Shown here: positions 6,784 through 15,389 of the stretch, in pieces
Position numbering within the stretch: the first letter of the stretch is position 1
Layout of the letters: the number at the start of each line of letters is the position of its first letter
From: CAYMAX01 sp964388595
GTDB lineage: Bacteria > Bacteroidota > Bacteroidia > Bacteroidales > UBA932
Length of the DNA: 29,090 bases
Assembly (NCBI GenBank): GCA_964388595.1
Contig: CAYMAX010000016.1
Coordinates: 1-29,090, forward strand
Reading direction: 5' to 3'
Program-made: the position numbers and the translations under genes
The notes under the pieces: model-generated
Databases searched by the model: none
What the model was told of the DNA's origin: nothing
The model's input: only the letters and a program-made list of their open reading frames with translations

Positions 6784-9177
6784 ATGATGAAGATATCTAT
6801 CAATAGTCGTACCATAGAGACTCCCTCGCAGACGATTTTTTATGCTCTCATCGGACGAAATCACAACGGACACAACTATGTCGGAGAACTCTACCAAAAA
6901 GGAGTAAGACACTTCGTGGTAAGCGAATCCCGTCCCGAATTTTCATCTATGACAGATGCTGAATTTGTCTATTGTCCTGACACTTTGGTAGCTCTTCAGC
7001 AGCGTGCTGCAGATTATCGGAGTGAATTAAGCGCGCAAATGGTGGGTATCACGGGCAGTAATGGAAAGACTGTGGTCAAGGAATGGATAGCACAACTTAT
7101 TGCTGATGACATTCCCCTCTGCAGAAGTCCACGTAGCTATAATTCTCAAGTAGGTGTTCCACTTTCTATCTTGGAAATTGACCCGAATTGCAAAATAGCC
7201 CTGATAGAGGCAGGATTGTCCCAGAAGGGTGAGATGGATAAACTGCAAAAGATTATCAGACCATCTGTCGGCATATTTACCCATCTGGGGGATGCTCACA
7301 ATGAGAATTTCAAATCTACCGACGAAAAATTATCAGAGAAATGTATCCTTTTCAAAGATTGTGATGTCGTCATTTGCAGAGATGGAAAGATAGCCAGAAA
7401 GATAGCCTCTACCCTCAAACCTGAAGCTAAAATGTTTCTTTGGGGGGACAGTGGATTGGTGGTAACATTACTCGAATTGTCGAATACTTTCAGAAAAGTT
7501 CACATTTATAATGACAAAGGCACCGATTTCGTATTGACGATACCTTTTACCGATGAAGCATCTTTCGAAAATTGCATGTCCGCCGTCAGTTATTTGATAT
7601 ACCGAGGATACAATACCAAAGTCATAGCTAAAAGGGTGCTACAGTTGCAACCCATCGGGATGAGGATGGAAATCAAAGATGGTATCAACGATAGTTTACT
7701 CATAAAGGACTACTACAATTCGGACCTCGCATCTTTCTCTCTCGCTCTGAATACCCTCTCTTCTCAAGACGGCTCCAAAGAGAAAGTCGTGATTCTTTCA
7801 GATTTCATAGATGTATCCACCGACAATGATTCTCTCTATCGACACGTTGCCAAATTAATATCCCAAGCCGGAGTATCACTTTTTATAGGTATAGGCGAAT
7901 ACCTCTCCTCACATCAGCATCTCTTTTCGGACAACGGCTCCTATCAGTCTCGTTTCTATAGAGATACGGACGGTTTTCTTCACCAGGAAAATCGTAACAA
8001 CTTCTCCAATCGGGTGATATTAATCAAGGGTGCCAGACAATACCAATTTGAATACATAGGAGAATTCCTTCAGAAGCAGTCCCACACCACTCTGCTGGAA
8101 GTAGATATGGATGCAATGTCCCACAATCTCAATTATTTTCGCTCACTGGTGGCTCCCAACACCAAGATTGGCGTGATGGTCAAAGCATTTGCCTATGGCA
8201 GTGGATGCGGAGAGATAGCCAACCTTCTCCAATATCAAAGGGTGGATTATCTTATGGTAGCTTATGTGGATGAAGGGGTAGAATTGCGTTCCAAGGGGAT
8301 TACTGTCCCTATCGCTGTCATGAATCCGGAACCCGAAGCCTATGACAATATGATAGAATTTGATCTTGAGCCTGAGATCTATTCGATGGAACTTCTAAAA
8401 AGCATTGACAGTGCACTCAAGTCACATAGTATCAGCCATTATCCAGTCCATCTCAAATTCAATACAGGGATGAATCGCTCCGGTCTTGATCTCAGTGAGA
8501 TACCCTCCCTCCTCGATTTTTTCAAATCGAGTCGCAATGTCAAGATTCAATCTATGTTTTCTCATCTTGCTGTGAGCGATGATCCTTCTCAGGATTCATT
8601 TACTCTGGGACAGATTTCTCTTTTTGAGAAGATGGCGGACATGGTACAACTCCATTTTGATTACCATATCATACGACATATCCTCAACAGCGCAGGGATA
8701 GAGCGCTTCCCACAATTTGCATTTGATATGGTGCGACTCGGCATAGGTCTTCACGGCATCAGTGCTGTGCCCGACAATCATTCTCTAGAGCCGGTGAGTT
8801 CTTTTATCACTCATATCACAGCCCTTAGAAAAGTCCCTGCCGATCAGACTATAGGATATGGGAGAAAAGGACATATCTCGCGCGATTCGACAATAGCGGT
8901 CATTCCTGTTGGTTATGCAGACGGATTGAATCGTCACCTTAGTTGCGGAGTGGGAGAAATGTATGTCAACGGTCACCGTGTCCCCATTGTAGGTAATATC
9001 TGTATGGATGCCTGTATGCTGGATGTCACCGGCATAGATGCTCAAGTGAGGGATCAGGTAGAAATCTTCGGAAAGCACATTCCTGTCACCGAGTTATCGG
9101 ATAAACTCGGCACTATCCCCTACGAAATACTTACAGGTATCTCGCAGAGAGTCAAACGTGTATATTACAAAGAGTAG
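6784..9177 (+). CDS. murF-alr: Bifunctional UDP-MurNAc-tripeptide:D-Ala-D-Ala ligase / alanine racemase
   Basis: A 797-aa fusion of two peptidoglycan enzymes. Residues 1 to about 430 are MurF, which adds D-Ala-D-Ala to the UDP-MurNAc tripeptide: ATP loop TGSNGKT at 90-96, then RSYNSQVGVPLSIL and ALIEAGLSQKGEMD. From about residue 437 the alanine racemase domain follows, making the D-alanine. Its PLP lysine is Lys467 in VMVKAFAYGSG (usually VKANAYGHG), the second base is Tyr692 in IGYGRKG, and VIPVGYADGL and GNICMDACMLDVT are present. The fusion is standard in Bacteroidota. ATG codons at 6784 and 6787 are both possible starts; the long upstream extension lies antisense to the DUF4468 gene and is rejected. 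It ends 2 bp from the convergent pth stop. Confidence 0.95.
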   Translation: MMKISINSRTIETPSQTIFYALIGRNHNGHNYVGELYQKGVRHFVVSESRPEFSSMTDAEFVYCPDTLVALQQRAADYRSELSAQMVGITGSNGKTVVKEWIAQLIADDIPLCRSPRSYNSQVGVPLSILEIDPNCKIALIEAGLSQKGEMDKLQKIIRPSVGIFTHLGDAHNENFKSTDEKLSEKCILFKDCDVVICRDGKIARKIASTLKPEAKMFLWGDSGLVVTLLELSNTFRKVHIYNDKGTDFVLTIPFTDEASFENCMSAVSYLIYRGYNTKVIAKRVLQLQPIGMRMEIKDGINDSLLIKDYYNSDLASFSLALNTLSSQDGSKEKVVILSDFIDVSTDNDSLYRHVAKLISQAGVSLFIGIGEYLSSHQHLFSDNGSYQSRFYRDTDGFLHQENRNNFSNRVILIKGARQYQFEYIGEFLQKQSHTTLLEVDMDAMSHNLNYFRSLVAPNTKIGVMVKAFAYGSGCGEIANLLQYQRVDYLMVAYVDEGVELRSKGITVPIAVMNPEPEAYDNMIEFDLEPEIYSMELLKSIDSALKSHSISHYPVHLKFNTGMNRSGLDLSEIPSLLDFFKSSRNVKIQSMFSHLAVSDDPSQDSFTLGQISLFEKMADMVQLHFDYHIIRHILNSAGIERFPQFAFDMVRLGIGLHGISAVPDNHSLEPVSSFITHITALRKVPADQTIGYGRKGHISRDSTIAVIPVGYADGLNRHLSCGVGEMYVNGHRVPIVGNICMDACMLDVTGIDAQVRDQVEIFGKHIPVTELSDKLGTIPYEILTGISQRVKRVYYKE

Positions 9178-9179
9178 TG

Positions 9180-9743
9180 TTAACGAGTGTTGAACAGATT
9201 CATCGTACGCTCGATACCGACAGTCCCAAATGATTTGATAGCTTCTACCGCCTTTTCTCTTATCGGAGCCAATTCAGGCTTCTCCTCTTGTGTCCAGGTC
9301 CCCAATACAAAGTCTATTTGAGAGCCAAAACCGATGTGTGACCCTATCCCTATCCGCAAACGAGGATAATCTTCAGTACCTAAACACTCAGTGATATTGG
9401 CAAGTCCGTTGTGACCACCATCGCTCCCCTGCTTCCTTATACGCAAAGTTCCGAGAGGAAGGGCCATATCATCTACCACTATCAAAAGATTTTCCAGGGG
9501 AATCTTTTTCTTTTGAACCCAATAATGAACAGCTTTACCACTAAGATTCATATATGTGGAGGGTTTGAGAAGAGTAAAGCTATGCCCTTTATACTTAATC
9601 AGAGAGACATCTCCATATCTCTCGGTCTTAAAAACAATATTGGATGCCTGAGCCCAGGCATCCAATACTGAAAATCCCATATTATGGCGGGTATCAATAT
9701 ATTCAAAACCGATATTTCCGAGACCGACTATTAAATAATTCAT
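9180..9743 (-). CDS. pth: Peptidyl-tRNA hydrolase
   Basis: A 187-aa enzyme that frees tRNA from peptidyl-tRNAs dropped by the ribosome. The catalytic set is visible: Asn10 in GLGNIG, His20 in DTRHNMGF, Asn66 in STYMNLSG, Asp91 in VVDDMALPLG, and the SDGGHNGL loop. Length is normal (about 190 aa). It follows rplY by 12 bp on the same strand, the common rplY-pth arrangement, so both are likely read from the promoter at 10480-10487. Confidence 0.97.
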   Translation of the reverse strand: MNYLIVGLGNIGFEYIDTRHNMGFSVLDAWAQASNIVFKTERYGDVSLIKYKGHSFTLLKPSTYMNLSGKAVHYWVQKKKIPLENLLIVVDDMALPLGTLRIRKQGSDGGHNGLANITECLGTEDYPRLRIGIGSHIGFGSQIDFVLGTWTQEEKPELAPIREKAVEAIKSFGTVGIERTMNLFNTR

Positions 9744-9755
9744 ACCCCATAACGA

Positions 9756-10400
9756 TTACTTACTTTCTGCTGCGGGAGCGGCATCAGCACCTTCTGCCCC
9801 TTCAGCACCTGCTTCAGGAGTAGCAGCACCTTCTTCAGGAACCTCTTCAACAACACGGGTAGTCCTTACAGAACATACCATAGCAGTCTTGGGTGACACT
9901 ATCTTGATATTGTCATAATTCAAATCTCCGGCATTGATTTGTTTGCCGATAAGAAGATTTGAAATATCTACCTTGAGGACATCGGGAAGATCTTTGATAA
10001 GGCCGCTTACTTTGAGCTTGCGAGACTGAACAAGAAGTTTACCGCCCTGTTTGACACCTTCAGAGTGACCTGTAATCTCGATAGGAACATTGATTACAAC
10101 AGGTTTCTTCTCAGATACCGAGAGAAAATCGATATGGATGGGAAGGTCTGTGACAGGATCATACTGAATCTGATGCAATATCGACAAATATGATTTACCA
10201 TCGATTTTAAGTTCAATGATATAACTATTGGGGGTATTGTTGATGATGTTAAATTCTTTTAGACCTACTGTAAAAAGAATGTTTTCAAGACCATTACCAT
10301 AGATGACACAGGGAATTTCTTGATTTTTGCGAAGATTTTTGGATTCAGATTTTCTGACTGCGGCTTCACGCTTCTTGCCGTTTAGAACAACTTGTTTCAT
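9756..10400 (-). CDS. rplY: 50S ribosomal protein L25 (TL5/CTC type)
   Basis: A 214-aa long-form L25, the 5S rRNA-binding protein. Residues 1-90 are the L25 RNA-binding barrel (REAAVRKSESKNLRKNQEIPCVIYG, then YLSILHQIQYDPVTDLPIHIDF), and about 95-185 are the TL5 C-terminal domain (VPIEITGHSEGVKQGG, LPDVLKVDIS). The last 27 or so residues are a low-complexity Ala/Glu/Gly tail (PEEGAATPEAGAEGAEG), typical of Bacteroidota and likely disordered. It leads the rplY-pth pair. The 124-bp region upstream carries a good promoter and two hairpins, suggesting leader-level control. Confidence 0.97.
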   Translation of the reverse strand: MKQVVLNGKKREAAVRKSESKNLRKNQEIPCVIYGNGLENILFTVGLKEFNIINNTPNSYIIELKIDGKSYLSILHQIQYDPVTDLPIHIDFLSVSEKKPVVINVPIEITGHSEGVKQGGKLLVQSRKLKVSGLIKDLPDVLKVDISNLLIGKQINAGDLNYDNIKIVSPKTAMVCSVRTTRVVEEVPEEGAATPEAGAEGAEGADAAPAAESK

Positions 10401-10427
10401 ATAAAATTGTTAAAAATGTGTTACTCA

Positions 10428-10474
10428 GTCCGGCGTTTCCGGACCCCATTGCACCAAAAAGATAACTTTTTGTG
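10428..10474 (-). promoter_or_regulatory. Two-hairpin 5' leader of rplY
   Basis: In the predicted rplY mRNA leader (about 73 nt) two stem-loops follow one another. The first, at the 5' end, pairs 10466-10472 with 10455-10461 (CAAAAAG/CTTTTTG, 4-nt loop, extendable by 2 bp over a one-base bulge). The second pairs 10439-10444 with 10428-10433 (GTCCGG/CCGGAC, 5-nt loop). No U-run follows, so they do not look like a terminator. They may stabilise the message or bind L25. Confidence 0.5.
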
Positions 10475-10479
10475 AGGCG

Positions 10480-10508
10480 CAAAAGTACAAAATATTTCTA
10501 AATACCGC
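10480..10508 (-). promoter_or_regulatory. rplY-pth promoter
   Basis: The minus strand has TACTTTTG at 10480-10487 (perfect TAnnTTTG) and ATTG at 10508-10511 in place of the -33 TTTG, with a 20-bp spacer, which is the expected spacing. The start site would fall near 10473-10477, at the base of the first leader hairpin. Confidence 0.55.
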
Positions 10509-10524
10509 AATGAATTAGAATAAT

Positions 10525-11739
10525 CTACTGTATCATCCTCACAGCGTTGTTCCAGGATAATGATTTGTAGAACGAATCGAGCGTGGCATTTTCAGGATTA
10601 GGTATATATGTACTCAGCCCTGAGAAGGTTTTGATTTCGAAACCGGTAGATGTCTTATACAGAAAATAAGGGGTGGCTTCTTTATAAATGACTGCTTCAT
10701 CAAGAGCATATTCAAATGTCCTGTAATCTTCCGATGAAGAGATGTTTTTCATAAAATCTTCCAAATCATAGTACCAATGATGAAAAGTTCGGAAGTAGGG
10801 CTGAATGTCACTCATTGACAACTTGGATATTTTAGTTCTCCCGCCATTATCGAAAATCTTTTTAGTCGCCTGCGCCAGATAATCAAGTTCAGATGTCTTA
10901 ATGAGAGATATGGAGGCAGATTGCCTGCTTGAATCAGTCTGATATTGATAATAATTGTAAAATGAGAGACACACTTCCTTGAGGTCTGCCTTGGTGGTCG
11001 AGTAAATATCCTCCATTAGGTCACTATACGGAAACCCATCTGTAAGAATCTCTGTAGGAGAAAAGACAAGATATGAGCACTTATCTTTCAACTGATATGC
11101 CACCTCTATCCCCCCCATAAGGCAGGCATCAAAAATAATGTAGGAATACTTTATGGGCAGATTGTTGGCAAGAGAAATTATGCTCATCTCTTCCCCATTT
11201 TCTGCGCCGAAACTTTTTACAAGATGTTCATCAGGGTCGATTATCGATGTTTGCTGCATCTCTGAAAGTGAAGTAGGGTTAGAATAATACCCCTTTGGAA
11301 GCCACCCTGTGCCGTGAGACCAAAGGATAAGTCCATTTTCCTGAGCAGGAAAGAGAGAATTGGCGTATGTCAGGACAGAATGAAACACTGAGTCTGTACA
11401 AGAATTGTGCTGGTCGTATTCTTTGAGTATTTCCTGATTGACTATTCCGAATTCATCTTTGGATATTCTCAACAATTTGGGAGTATCTTTGGAAATATGG
11501 TAATAAACCAGAAGGACATCTCCGGTACCCCCCGCAGGGAAGAAATCTGGTACATAACCCTTTTTAAGGTCTGCAAGGTCTCTGATGGCATTGGTGGAAA
11601 GATTATTATTGGCTGCCATATAGAGCAATACTGATTTGGTGACAGAGGGGTCTTTCCTCTCCTTTGAACAAGAAACTCCACCCAGGAGAACGAGGGTAAG
11701 AACCAAAAAACGGAGGCAGTATTTGGTAACAGGCATCAT
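10525..11739 (-). CDS. Clostripain-family (C11) cysteine peptidase lipoprotein
   Basis: A 404-aa predicted lipoprotein of peptidase family C11. The signal peptide ends in the lipobox LGGVSC, so the mature enzyme should be anchored by lipid at the envelope. The catalytic pair of clan CD is present: His142 in LILWSHGTGW and Cys206 in IIFDACLMGG. The N-terminal strand SVLLYMAANNNLS is also typical. Clostripain relatives cleave after arginine or lysine, but specificity here is unknown. I chose the ATG at 11739 (11736 is also possible) because the longer start at 11763 is a TTG lying inside the -7 box at 11761-11768. A long leader separates its stop from the rplY start. Confidence 0.88.
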   Translation of the reverse strand: MMPVTKYCLRFLVLTLVLLGGVSCSKERKDPSVTKSVLLYMAANNNLSTNAIRDLADLKKGYVPDFFPAGGTGDVLLVYYHISKDTPKLLRISKDEFGIVNQEILKEYDQHNSCTDSVFHSVLTYANSLFPAQENGLILWSHGTGWLPKGYYSNPTSLSEMQQTSIIDPDEHLVKSFGAENGEEMSIISLANNLPIKYSYIIFDACLMGGIEVAYQLKDKCSYLVFSPTEILTDGFPYSDLMEDIYSTTKADLKEVCLSFYNYYQYQTDSSRQSASISLIKTSELDYLAQATKKIFDNGGRTKISKLSMSDIQPYFRTFHHWYYDLEDFMKNISSSEDYRTFEYALDEAVIYKEATPYFLYKTSTGFEIKTFSGLSTYIPNPENATLDSFYKSLSWNNAVRMIQ

Positions 11740-11760
11740 ATTTGTTGTTTCAAGTATCGG

Positions 11761-11768
11761 CAAATTTA
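11761..11768 (-). promoter_or_regulatory. -7 box for the C11 peptidase gene
   Basis: The minus strand reads TAAATTTG, a perfect match, 21 bp before the ATG at 11739. It rules out the upstream TTG codon as the start. Confidence 0.5.
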
Positions 11769-11779
11769 AATATTTATCT

Positions 11780-11787
11780 TATATTTG
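11780..11787 (+). promoter_or_regulatory. -7 box for the ytxH operon
   Basis: TATATTTG on the plus strand, 21 bp before the ytxH ATG at 11809, back to back with the C11 peptidase promoter. Confidence 0.5.
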
Positions 11788-11808
11788 AGACATTAAATAC
11801 ATTTTGTT

Positions 11809-11994
11809 ATGAAAGGTGATAACTTATTCGCATTTATCGGCGGTGCTATCCTTGGGGCAGCAGCCGCTATCCTTTTCGCCCCCGATGCAGGTGACGAGAC
11901 ACGCAAAAAGATTAAAGATACTTTTGATAAGGAGTATCAAAATCTGAAAACCAAATTTGCTCACTCCGAACCAGACGGGAAACCGGAAGATTAA
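11809..11994 (+). CDS. YtxH-domain small membrane protein
   Basis: A 61-aa protein with a glycine/alanine-rich membrane segment (residues 6-24: LFAFIGGAILGAAAAILF) followed by the family mark APDAGDETRKKIKD and a charged helical tail. This is the YtxH family (named after the Bacillus general-stress protein), whose members are small single-pass proteins of unclear role, often stress-induced. It is the first of three tightly spaced genes; the holin-III gene begins 6 nt after its stop. Confidence 0.85.
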   Translation: MKGDNLFAFIGGAILGAAAAILFAPDAGDETRKKIKDTFDKEYQNLKTKFAHSEPDGKPED

Positions 11995-12000
11995 TATCAC

Positions 12001-12381
12001 ATGGCTATAGAAGATTCTAATAATCACACCAATCCGTTGGAAGAATTGTTTTCTTCCATCAAGGATTATTTGGGACTGAGAATAGACGAGATTAAGCTCA
12101 CTTTCATAGAGAATCTCTCTAAAATTTTCAGCCGAATCTTACTTATGGTGATGATAGTCTTGGCAGGAGCACTTATTGTTGGCTTTTTGGCTGTATCTTT
12201 CAGTTTGTGGATAGGCGGTCTGCTCGGTTCGGCTATCTACGGACATCTGATTACTGCCGGAGTTTTACTTTTGATTATCGCTCTTCTTCTATTATTTAGA
12301 AACAGAATCTTTATGAATACTCCCATCAGGATGTTTACAAAGATGTTTTTTAACGACAATAACGATGGAAAAGATAATTAG
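12001..12381 (+). CDS. Holin superfamily III / DUF1469-type membrane protein
   Basis: A 126-aa protein with an amphipathic N-terminal helix (residues 12-45) and two membrane helices (about 46-74 and 80-100) joined by a short loop, the layout of the actinobacterial-type holin III (DUF1469) family. Despite the family name, these genes are common chromosomal envelope genes in Bacteroidota beside YtxH genes, and nothing phage-like is near. The function is unknown, perhaps in envelope stress. It overlaps the next gene by 17 bp. Confidence 0.8.
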   Translation: MAIEDSNNHTNPLEELFSSIKDYLGLRIDEIKLTFIENLSKIFSRILLMVMIVLAGALIVGFLAVSFSLWIGGLLGSAIYGHLITAGVLLLIIALLLLFRNRIFMNTPIRMFTKMFFNDNNDGKDN

Positions 12382-12631
12382 AAATCAAGAGTATCTCAAT
12401 ATCCGCTCAGTCAAAGACCTTCACTATCAGCGTAGACTACTGAACTCACGTATTGAGCATCAGGAGATAATGGTAATGTATAAACTCCGTAATCTCTGGG
12501 ATTATATGTCTCCTTCTAGAATATTGTCTATGGGCTGTCAGGCTATCGCCTCACACAATAAGTCATTCAATGTGGCTTACAGTACTTTCCTTTATTTGAA
12601 ATCACTTATTTCCAATAGGAAAGTCAAGTAG
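12365..12631 (+). CDS. Small basic protein of the ytxH/holin-III operon, unknown function
   Basis: An 88-aa basic protein without a signal peptide or obvious membrane helix. It has a charged N-terminal helix (NIRSVKDLHYQRRLLNSRIEHQE) and a weakly hydrophobic C-terminal half (SRILSMGCQAI, FLYLKSL). The ATG lies 17 bp inside the holin gene, so translation is likely coupled. The position after ytxH and holin-III, rather than its own sequence, supports it as a real gene. Its last 30 bp overlap the convergent S41 peptidase gene. I do not recognise a named family. Confidence 0.65.
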   Translation: MEKIIRNQEYLNIRSVKDLHYQRRLLNSRIEHQEIMVMYKLRNLWDYMSPSRILSMGCQAIASHNKSFNVAYSTFLYLKSLISNRKVK

Positions 12632-13978
12632 AAATGTTCCATATCCTTTAGCATCTTCGCTGACTGCTATTCGCTCACTTCCCATCATGTTATCTGACTT
12701 GGTCGATAATTTGGTGGGAAGTGGTGGATATGCACCTGTCGCAATATATGTCAGGCAGGCATTGATAATACCCTCATTCACTCCCCAATCATCATATAAA
12801 TCATCAGGCCAGTATTTGGATGGCAGGATACCATCTTCATATCCCCCAAAACCATTTGCATTGACAGAATAGAAGCAGATAGGGAGAAAGACATACTCTG
12901 CATTGGCATAATAATCTTCAGAGGTACCGGAAGGATAAGCAAATACATACATCCCGTTGGGCTTGCCATAAGTAGTGTCACCCACCTGGATGACATTAGC
13001 CTCTCCAAAAAGGGGTTTGAGGCCATTGATGACCACTTCACTTGCTGAGGCCGTTGCCTTGCCGGTAATAATGAAAATTCGATTTAATTCCAATGATTGT
13101 GCTTGTCTCTGAATGGTGGTGGATGCATTGAGAGTGGAATTTAGAGAATTGTGCTCGATAGAGACAAGTACTTTGCCCTGTGCTGAAGAAGGAGCTAAAT
13201 AATCGGCGAGAACTGAAGAAGCATTTGTGCTTCCACCTCCGTTGTATCTCAAATCAAGAATCAAATCAGACACCCCTTCAGAATAAAAACGGGCGAAAGC
13301 ATCTCTGATGTCAGAGAGCATATTGTTGTTGAAAGTGAGATAATTGAAGTATGCTACTTTTCCGGTCAATCCTTTGAAGTCTTGAGCATCAAATACATCG
13401 GTAATAAGAGATGACCTGGTGGAGATAACTTCGGCAGATATTTGTAAAGTACGACTCACCCCTGTCTCGTCTTTAAATGTAAAACTGTTGGATTCTTTAT
13501 TGTATTCACTTGCAAATGTATCATTTCTGATAAGCGTCATCACTTCCACTCCGCCGATATGGGTCAGGGTCCATCCCCTCTTGACACCATTAACGGCAAA
13601 AGGAGAGCCTGGGTGGACATATCTTATCATCACACTATAATCACCATAATACTCAATCGGCTGAGAGATAGAGGCCCCATAACTTTTATAAACACCTGTC
13701 TGAGATTCATTCCATTCCTGAGCAGAGGTCATCCAGCTCCATCTGTCTTTGGAGACGAGATGATTTTCAAAATAGTCATAGATGCTACCGGTCGACATTG
13801 AGATATTTGTAGGCATTTCTTCTACCCAATAATAGTACTGAGACATCATAGAATCAATATACAACTTGGTATCTTTATCCTGTATCTGCTGTTCCTTGAT
13901 ACAAGATGTGATAATAAATAGTGAAAATATCGGCAGGATGAAGACTATGTACCTTCTGAAAGAGATAAAGTGGGACAT
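12602..13978 (-). CDS. S41-family (C-terminal processing) peptidase lipoprotein
   Basis: A 458-aa serine peptidase lipoprotein. The signal peptide ends at the lipobox FIITSC (Cys26). A PDZ-like domain spans about residues 110-150 (IRYVHPGSPFAVNGVKRGWTL) and the peptidase core about 205-400. The catalytic Ser311 lies in ATASASEVV and Lys339 in TTYGKPNG, 28 residues apart, close to the 25 of E. coli Prc. LDLRYNGGGS is the usual motif of the core. Such Bacteroidales lipoproteins differ from Ctp/Prc housekeeping enzymes in their N-terminal region; substrates are unknown. A -7 box lies 23 bp before the start. The 3' end overlaps the 88-aa gene. Confidence 0.92.
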   Translation of the reverse strand: MSHFISFRRYIVFILPIFSLFIITSCIKEQQIQDKDTKLYIDSMMSQYYYWVEEMPTNISMSTGSIYDYFENHLVSKDRWSWMTSAQEWNESQTGVYKSYGASISQPIEYYGDYSVMIRYVHPGSPFAVNGVKRGWTLTHIGGVEVMTLIRNDTFASEYNKESNSFTFKDETGVSRTLQISAEVISTRSSLITDVFDAQDFKGLTGKVAYFNYLTFNNNMLSDIRDAFARFYSEGVSDLILDLRYNGGGSTNASSVLADYLAPSSAQGKVLVSIEHNSLNSTLNASTTIQRQAQSLELNRIFIITGKATASASEVVINGLKPLFGEANVIQVGDTTYGKPNGMYVFAYPSGTSEDYYANAEYVFLPICFYSVNANGFGGYEDGILPSKYWPDDLYDDWGVNEGIINACLTYIATGAYPPLPTKLSTKSDNMMGSERIAVSEDAKGYGTFLLDFPIGNK

Positions 13979-14000
13979 AATTTATTTTTTAATTGTGAGA

Positions 14001-14008
14001 CAAATATA
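14001..14008 (-). promoter_or_regulatory. -7 box for the S41 peptidase gene
   Basis: The minus strand reads TATATTTG, a perfect match, 23 bp before the start codon. Confidence 0.5.
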
Positions 14009-14015
14009 AGTTTTT

Positions 14016-14023
14016 TAACTTTA
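14016..14023 (+). promoter_or_regulatory. Possible -7 box for the AGCS symporter gene
   Basis: TAACTTTA has one mismatch to TAnnTTTG and lies 4 nt from the ATG at 14028. If used, the mRNA would be nearly leaderless. No -33 element is visible. Confidence 0.25.
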
Positions 14024-14027
14024 CAAT

Positions 14028-15386
14028 ATGAATTTTCTGTCGTTTAGCTCACTCATCGAGAAGCTGTCATCTATCCTCTGGGGATGGCCAATGATAATAA
14101 TTCTTATCGGCACTCATTTATTTCTGACTTTCAGATTGCGTTTCCCTCAGTTATACATCTTTAAAGCTATCAAGCTCTCACTTATCAAGGACAAAAATGC
14201 TACCGGAGATGTAAGCCAGTTCGGTGCTCTGGCCACCTCTCTTGCCGCCACCATCGGCACAGGCAACATCATCGGAGTGGCTACAGCCATTTCTCTTGGA
14301 GGCCCCGGTGCTGTGTTCTGGTGCTGGATTACCGGTGTGTTGGGCATAGCCACCAAATATTCAGAGGGATTACTTGCCGTCAAATACAGAATTAAAACTA
14401 AGGATGGCTCTATGTTGGGTGGCCCCATGTATGCTCTTGAAAGGGGACTGAAGATGAAATGGCTCGCCGTGTTATTTTGCATTTTTGCAGTCATCGCATC
14501 TTTCGGAATTGGAAATATGGTACAGGCCAATTCCATCTCACTTTTAATGAATGAATCTTTCAGTGTCTCTCCATACATCACAGGCATAGTACTTGCTTTT
14601 TTTGCCGGACTTGTAATCCTTTTCGGGATCAAGGGAATTGCCAAAGTTTGCACTTTTTTCGTCCCAATTATGGCTATACTGTATGTATTGGGGTGTCTCT
14701 ACATTCTTTATCTCAATTTCAATTATCTCGGGGAGACTTTCAGAGTCATATTTAGTTCTGCCTTCACTCCTACTGCTGCAGGAGGAGGATTTGTGGGCTC
14801 CACTCTTATGACAGCCTGCCGATTTGGTGTAGCGAGAGGTCTTTTTTCCAATGAATCCGGTATGGGTTCAGCACCTATAGTGGCAGCGGCAGCTCAGACC
14901 AGAAATCCGGTCAGACAAGCTCTTGTCTCATCAACAGGGACTTTTTGGGATACTGTCGTAGTTTGCGCCATCACAGGATTGGTATTAGTCAGCAGTGTCA
15001 TTGCTCCGAATGGCATTGATGCCACAAGTCCTGCACTCACCAAAGAAGCATTCTCAGTCATTCCTGTCGTAGGGCCTACCATCCTTACATTCGGTATCAT
15101 TACTTTTGCCTTTTCCACCATTTTGGGCTGGTCCTATTATGGTGAGAAATGTATAGAATACCTTGGAGGGAAGAAGGTGACCATATATTATCGAATACTC
15201 TTCATCATAGGGGTGTTTGTGGGGTCAGCCATCAACCTCCACTTAGTATGGAACATTGCAGACTGTATGAATGCATTGATGGCCATACCCAACCTGGTAT
15301 CTCTTCTTCTTCTATCGGGGATACTGGTAAAAGAGACAAGAAAATACCTTTGGAACAATAAACTGGATGCCTATTCTGATGATTGA
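14028..15386 (+). CDS. AGCS-family sodium:alanine/glycine symporter
   Basis: A 452-aa inner-membrane transporter with about ten to eleven hydrophobic segments. It shows the AGCS marks: FGALATSLAATIGTGNIIGVATAI near residues 65-88, the family signature GGPGAVFWCWITGVLGIATKYSE just after it, SMLGGPMYALERGL, and GVARGLFSNESGMGSAPIVAA. AGCS proteins bring in alanine or glycine with sodium or protons. The length matches the family (about 440-480 aa). It stands alone between divergent and convergent neighbours, so no partner gene narrows the substrate. Confidence 0.95.
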   Translation: MNFLSFSSLIEKLSSILWGWPMIIILIGTHLFLTFRLRFPQLYIFKAIKLSLIKDKNATGDVSQFGALATSLAATIGTGNIIGVATAISLGGPGAVFWCWITGVLGIATKYSEGLLAVKYRIKTKDGSMLGGPMYALERGLKMKWLAVLFCIFAVIASFGIGNMVQANSISLLMNESFSVSPYITGIVLAFFAGLVILFGIKGIAKVCTFFVPIMAILYVLGCLYILYLNFNYLGETFRVIFSSAFTPTAAGGGFVGSTLMTACRFGVARGLFSNESGMGSAPIVAAAAQTRNPVRQALVSSTGTFWDTVVVCAITGLVLVSSVIAPNGIDATSPALTKEAFSVIPVVGPTILTFGIITFAFSTILGWSYYGEKCIEYLGGKKVTIYYRILFIIGVFVGSAINLHLVWNIADCMNALMAIPNLVSLLLLSGILVKETRKYLWNNKLDAYSDD

Positions 15387-15389
15387 ACT

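Noticed and set aside
11740..11763. Longer C11 peptidase start at the TTG 11763
   Set aside because: It lies inside the -7 box TAAATTTG (11761-11768) and adds residues before a complete signal peptide.
12001..12381. Phage remnant, because of the holin family name
   Set aside because: No phage gene is near; YtxH/holin-III pairs are ordinary chromosomal genes in Bacteroidota.
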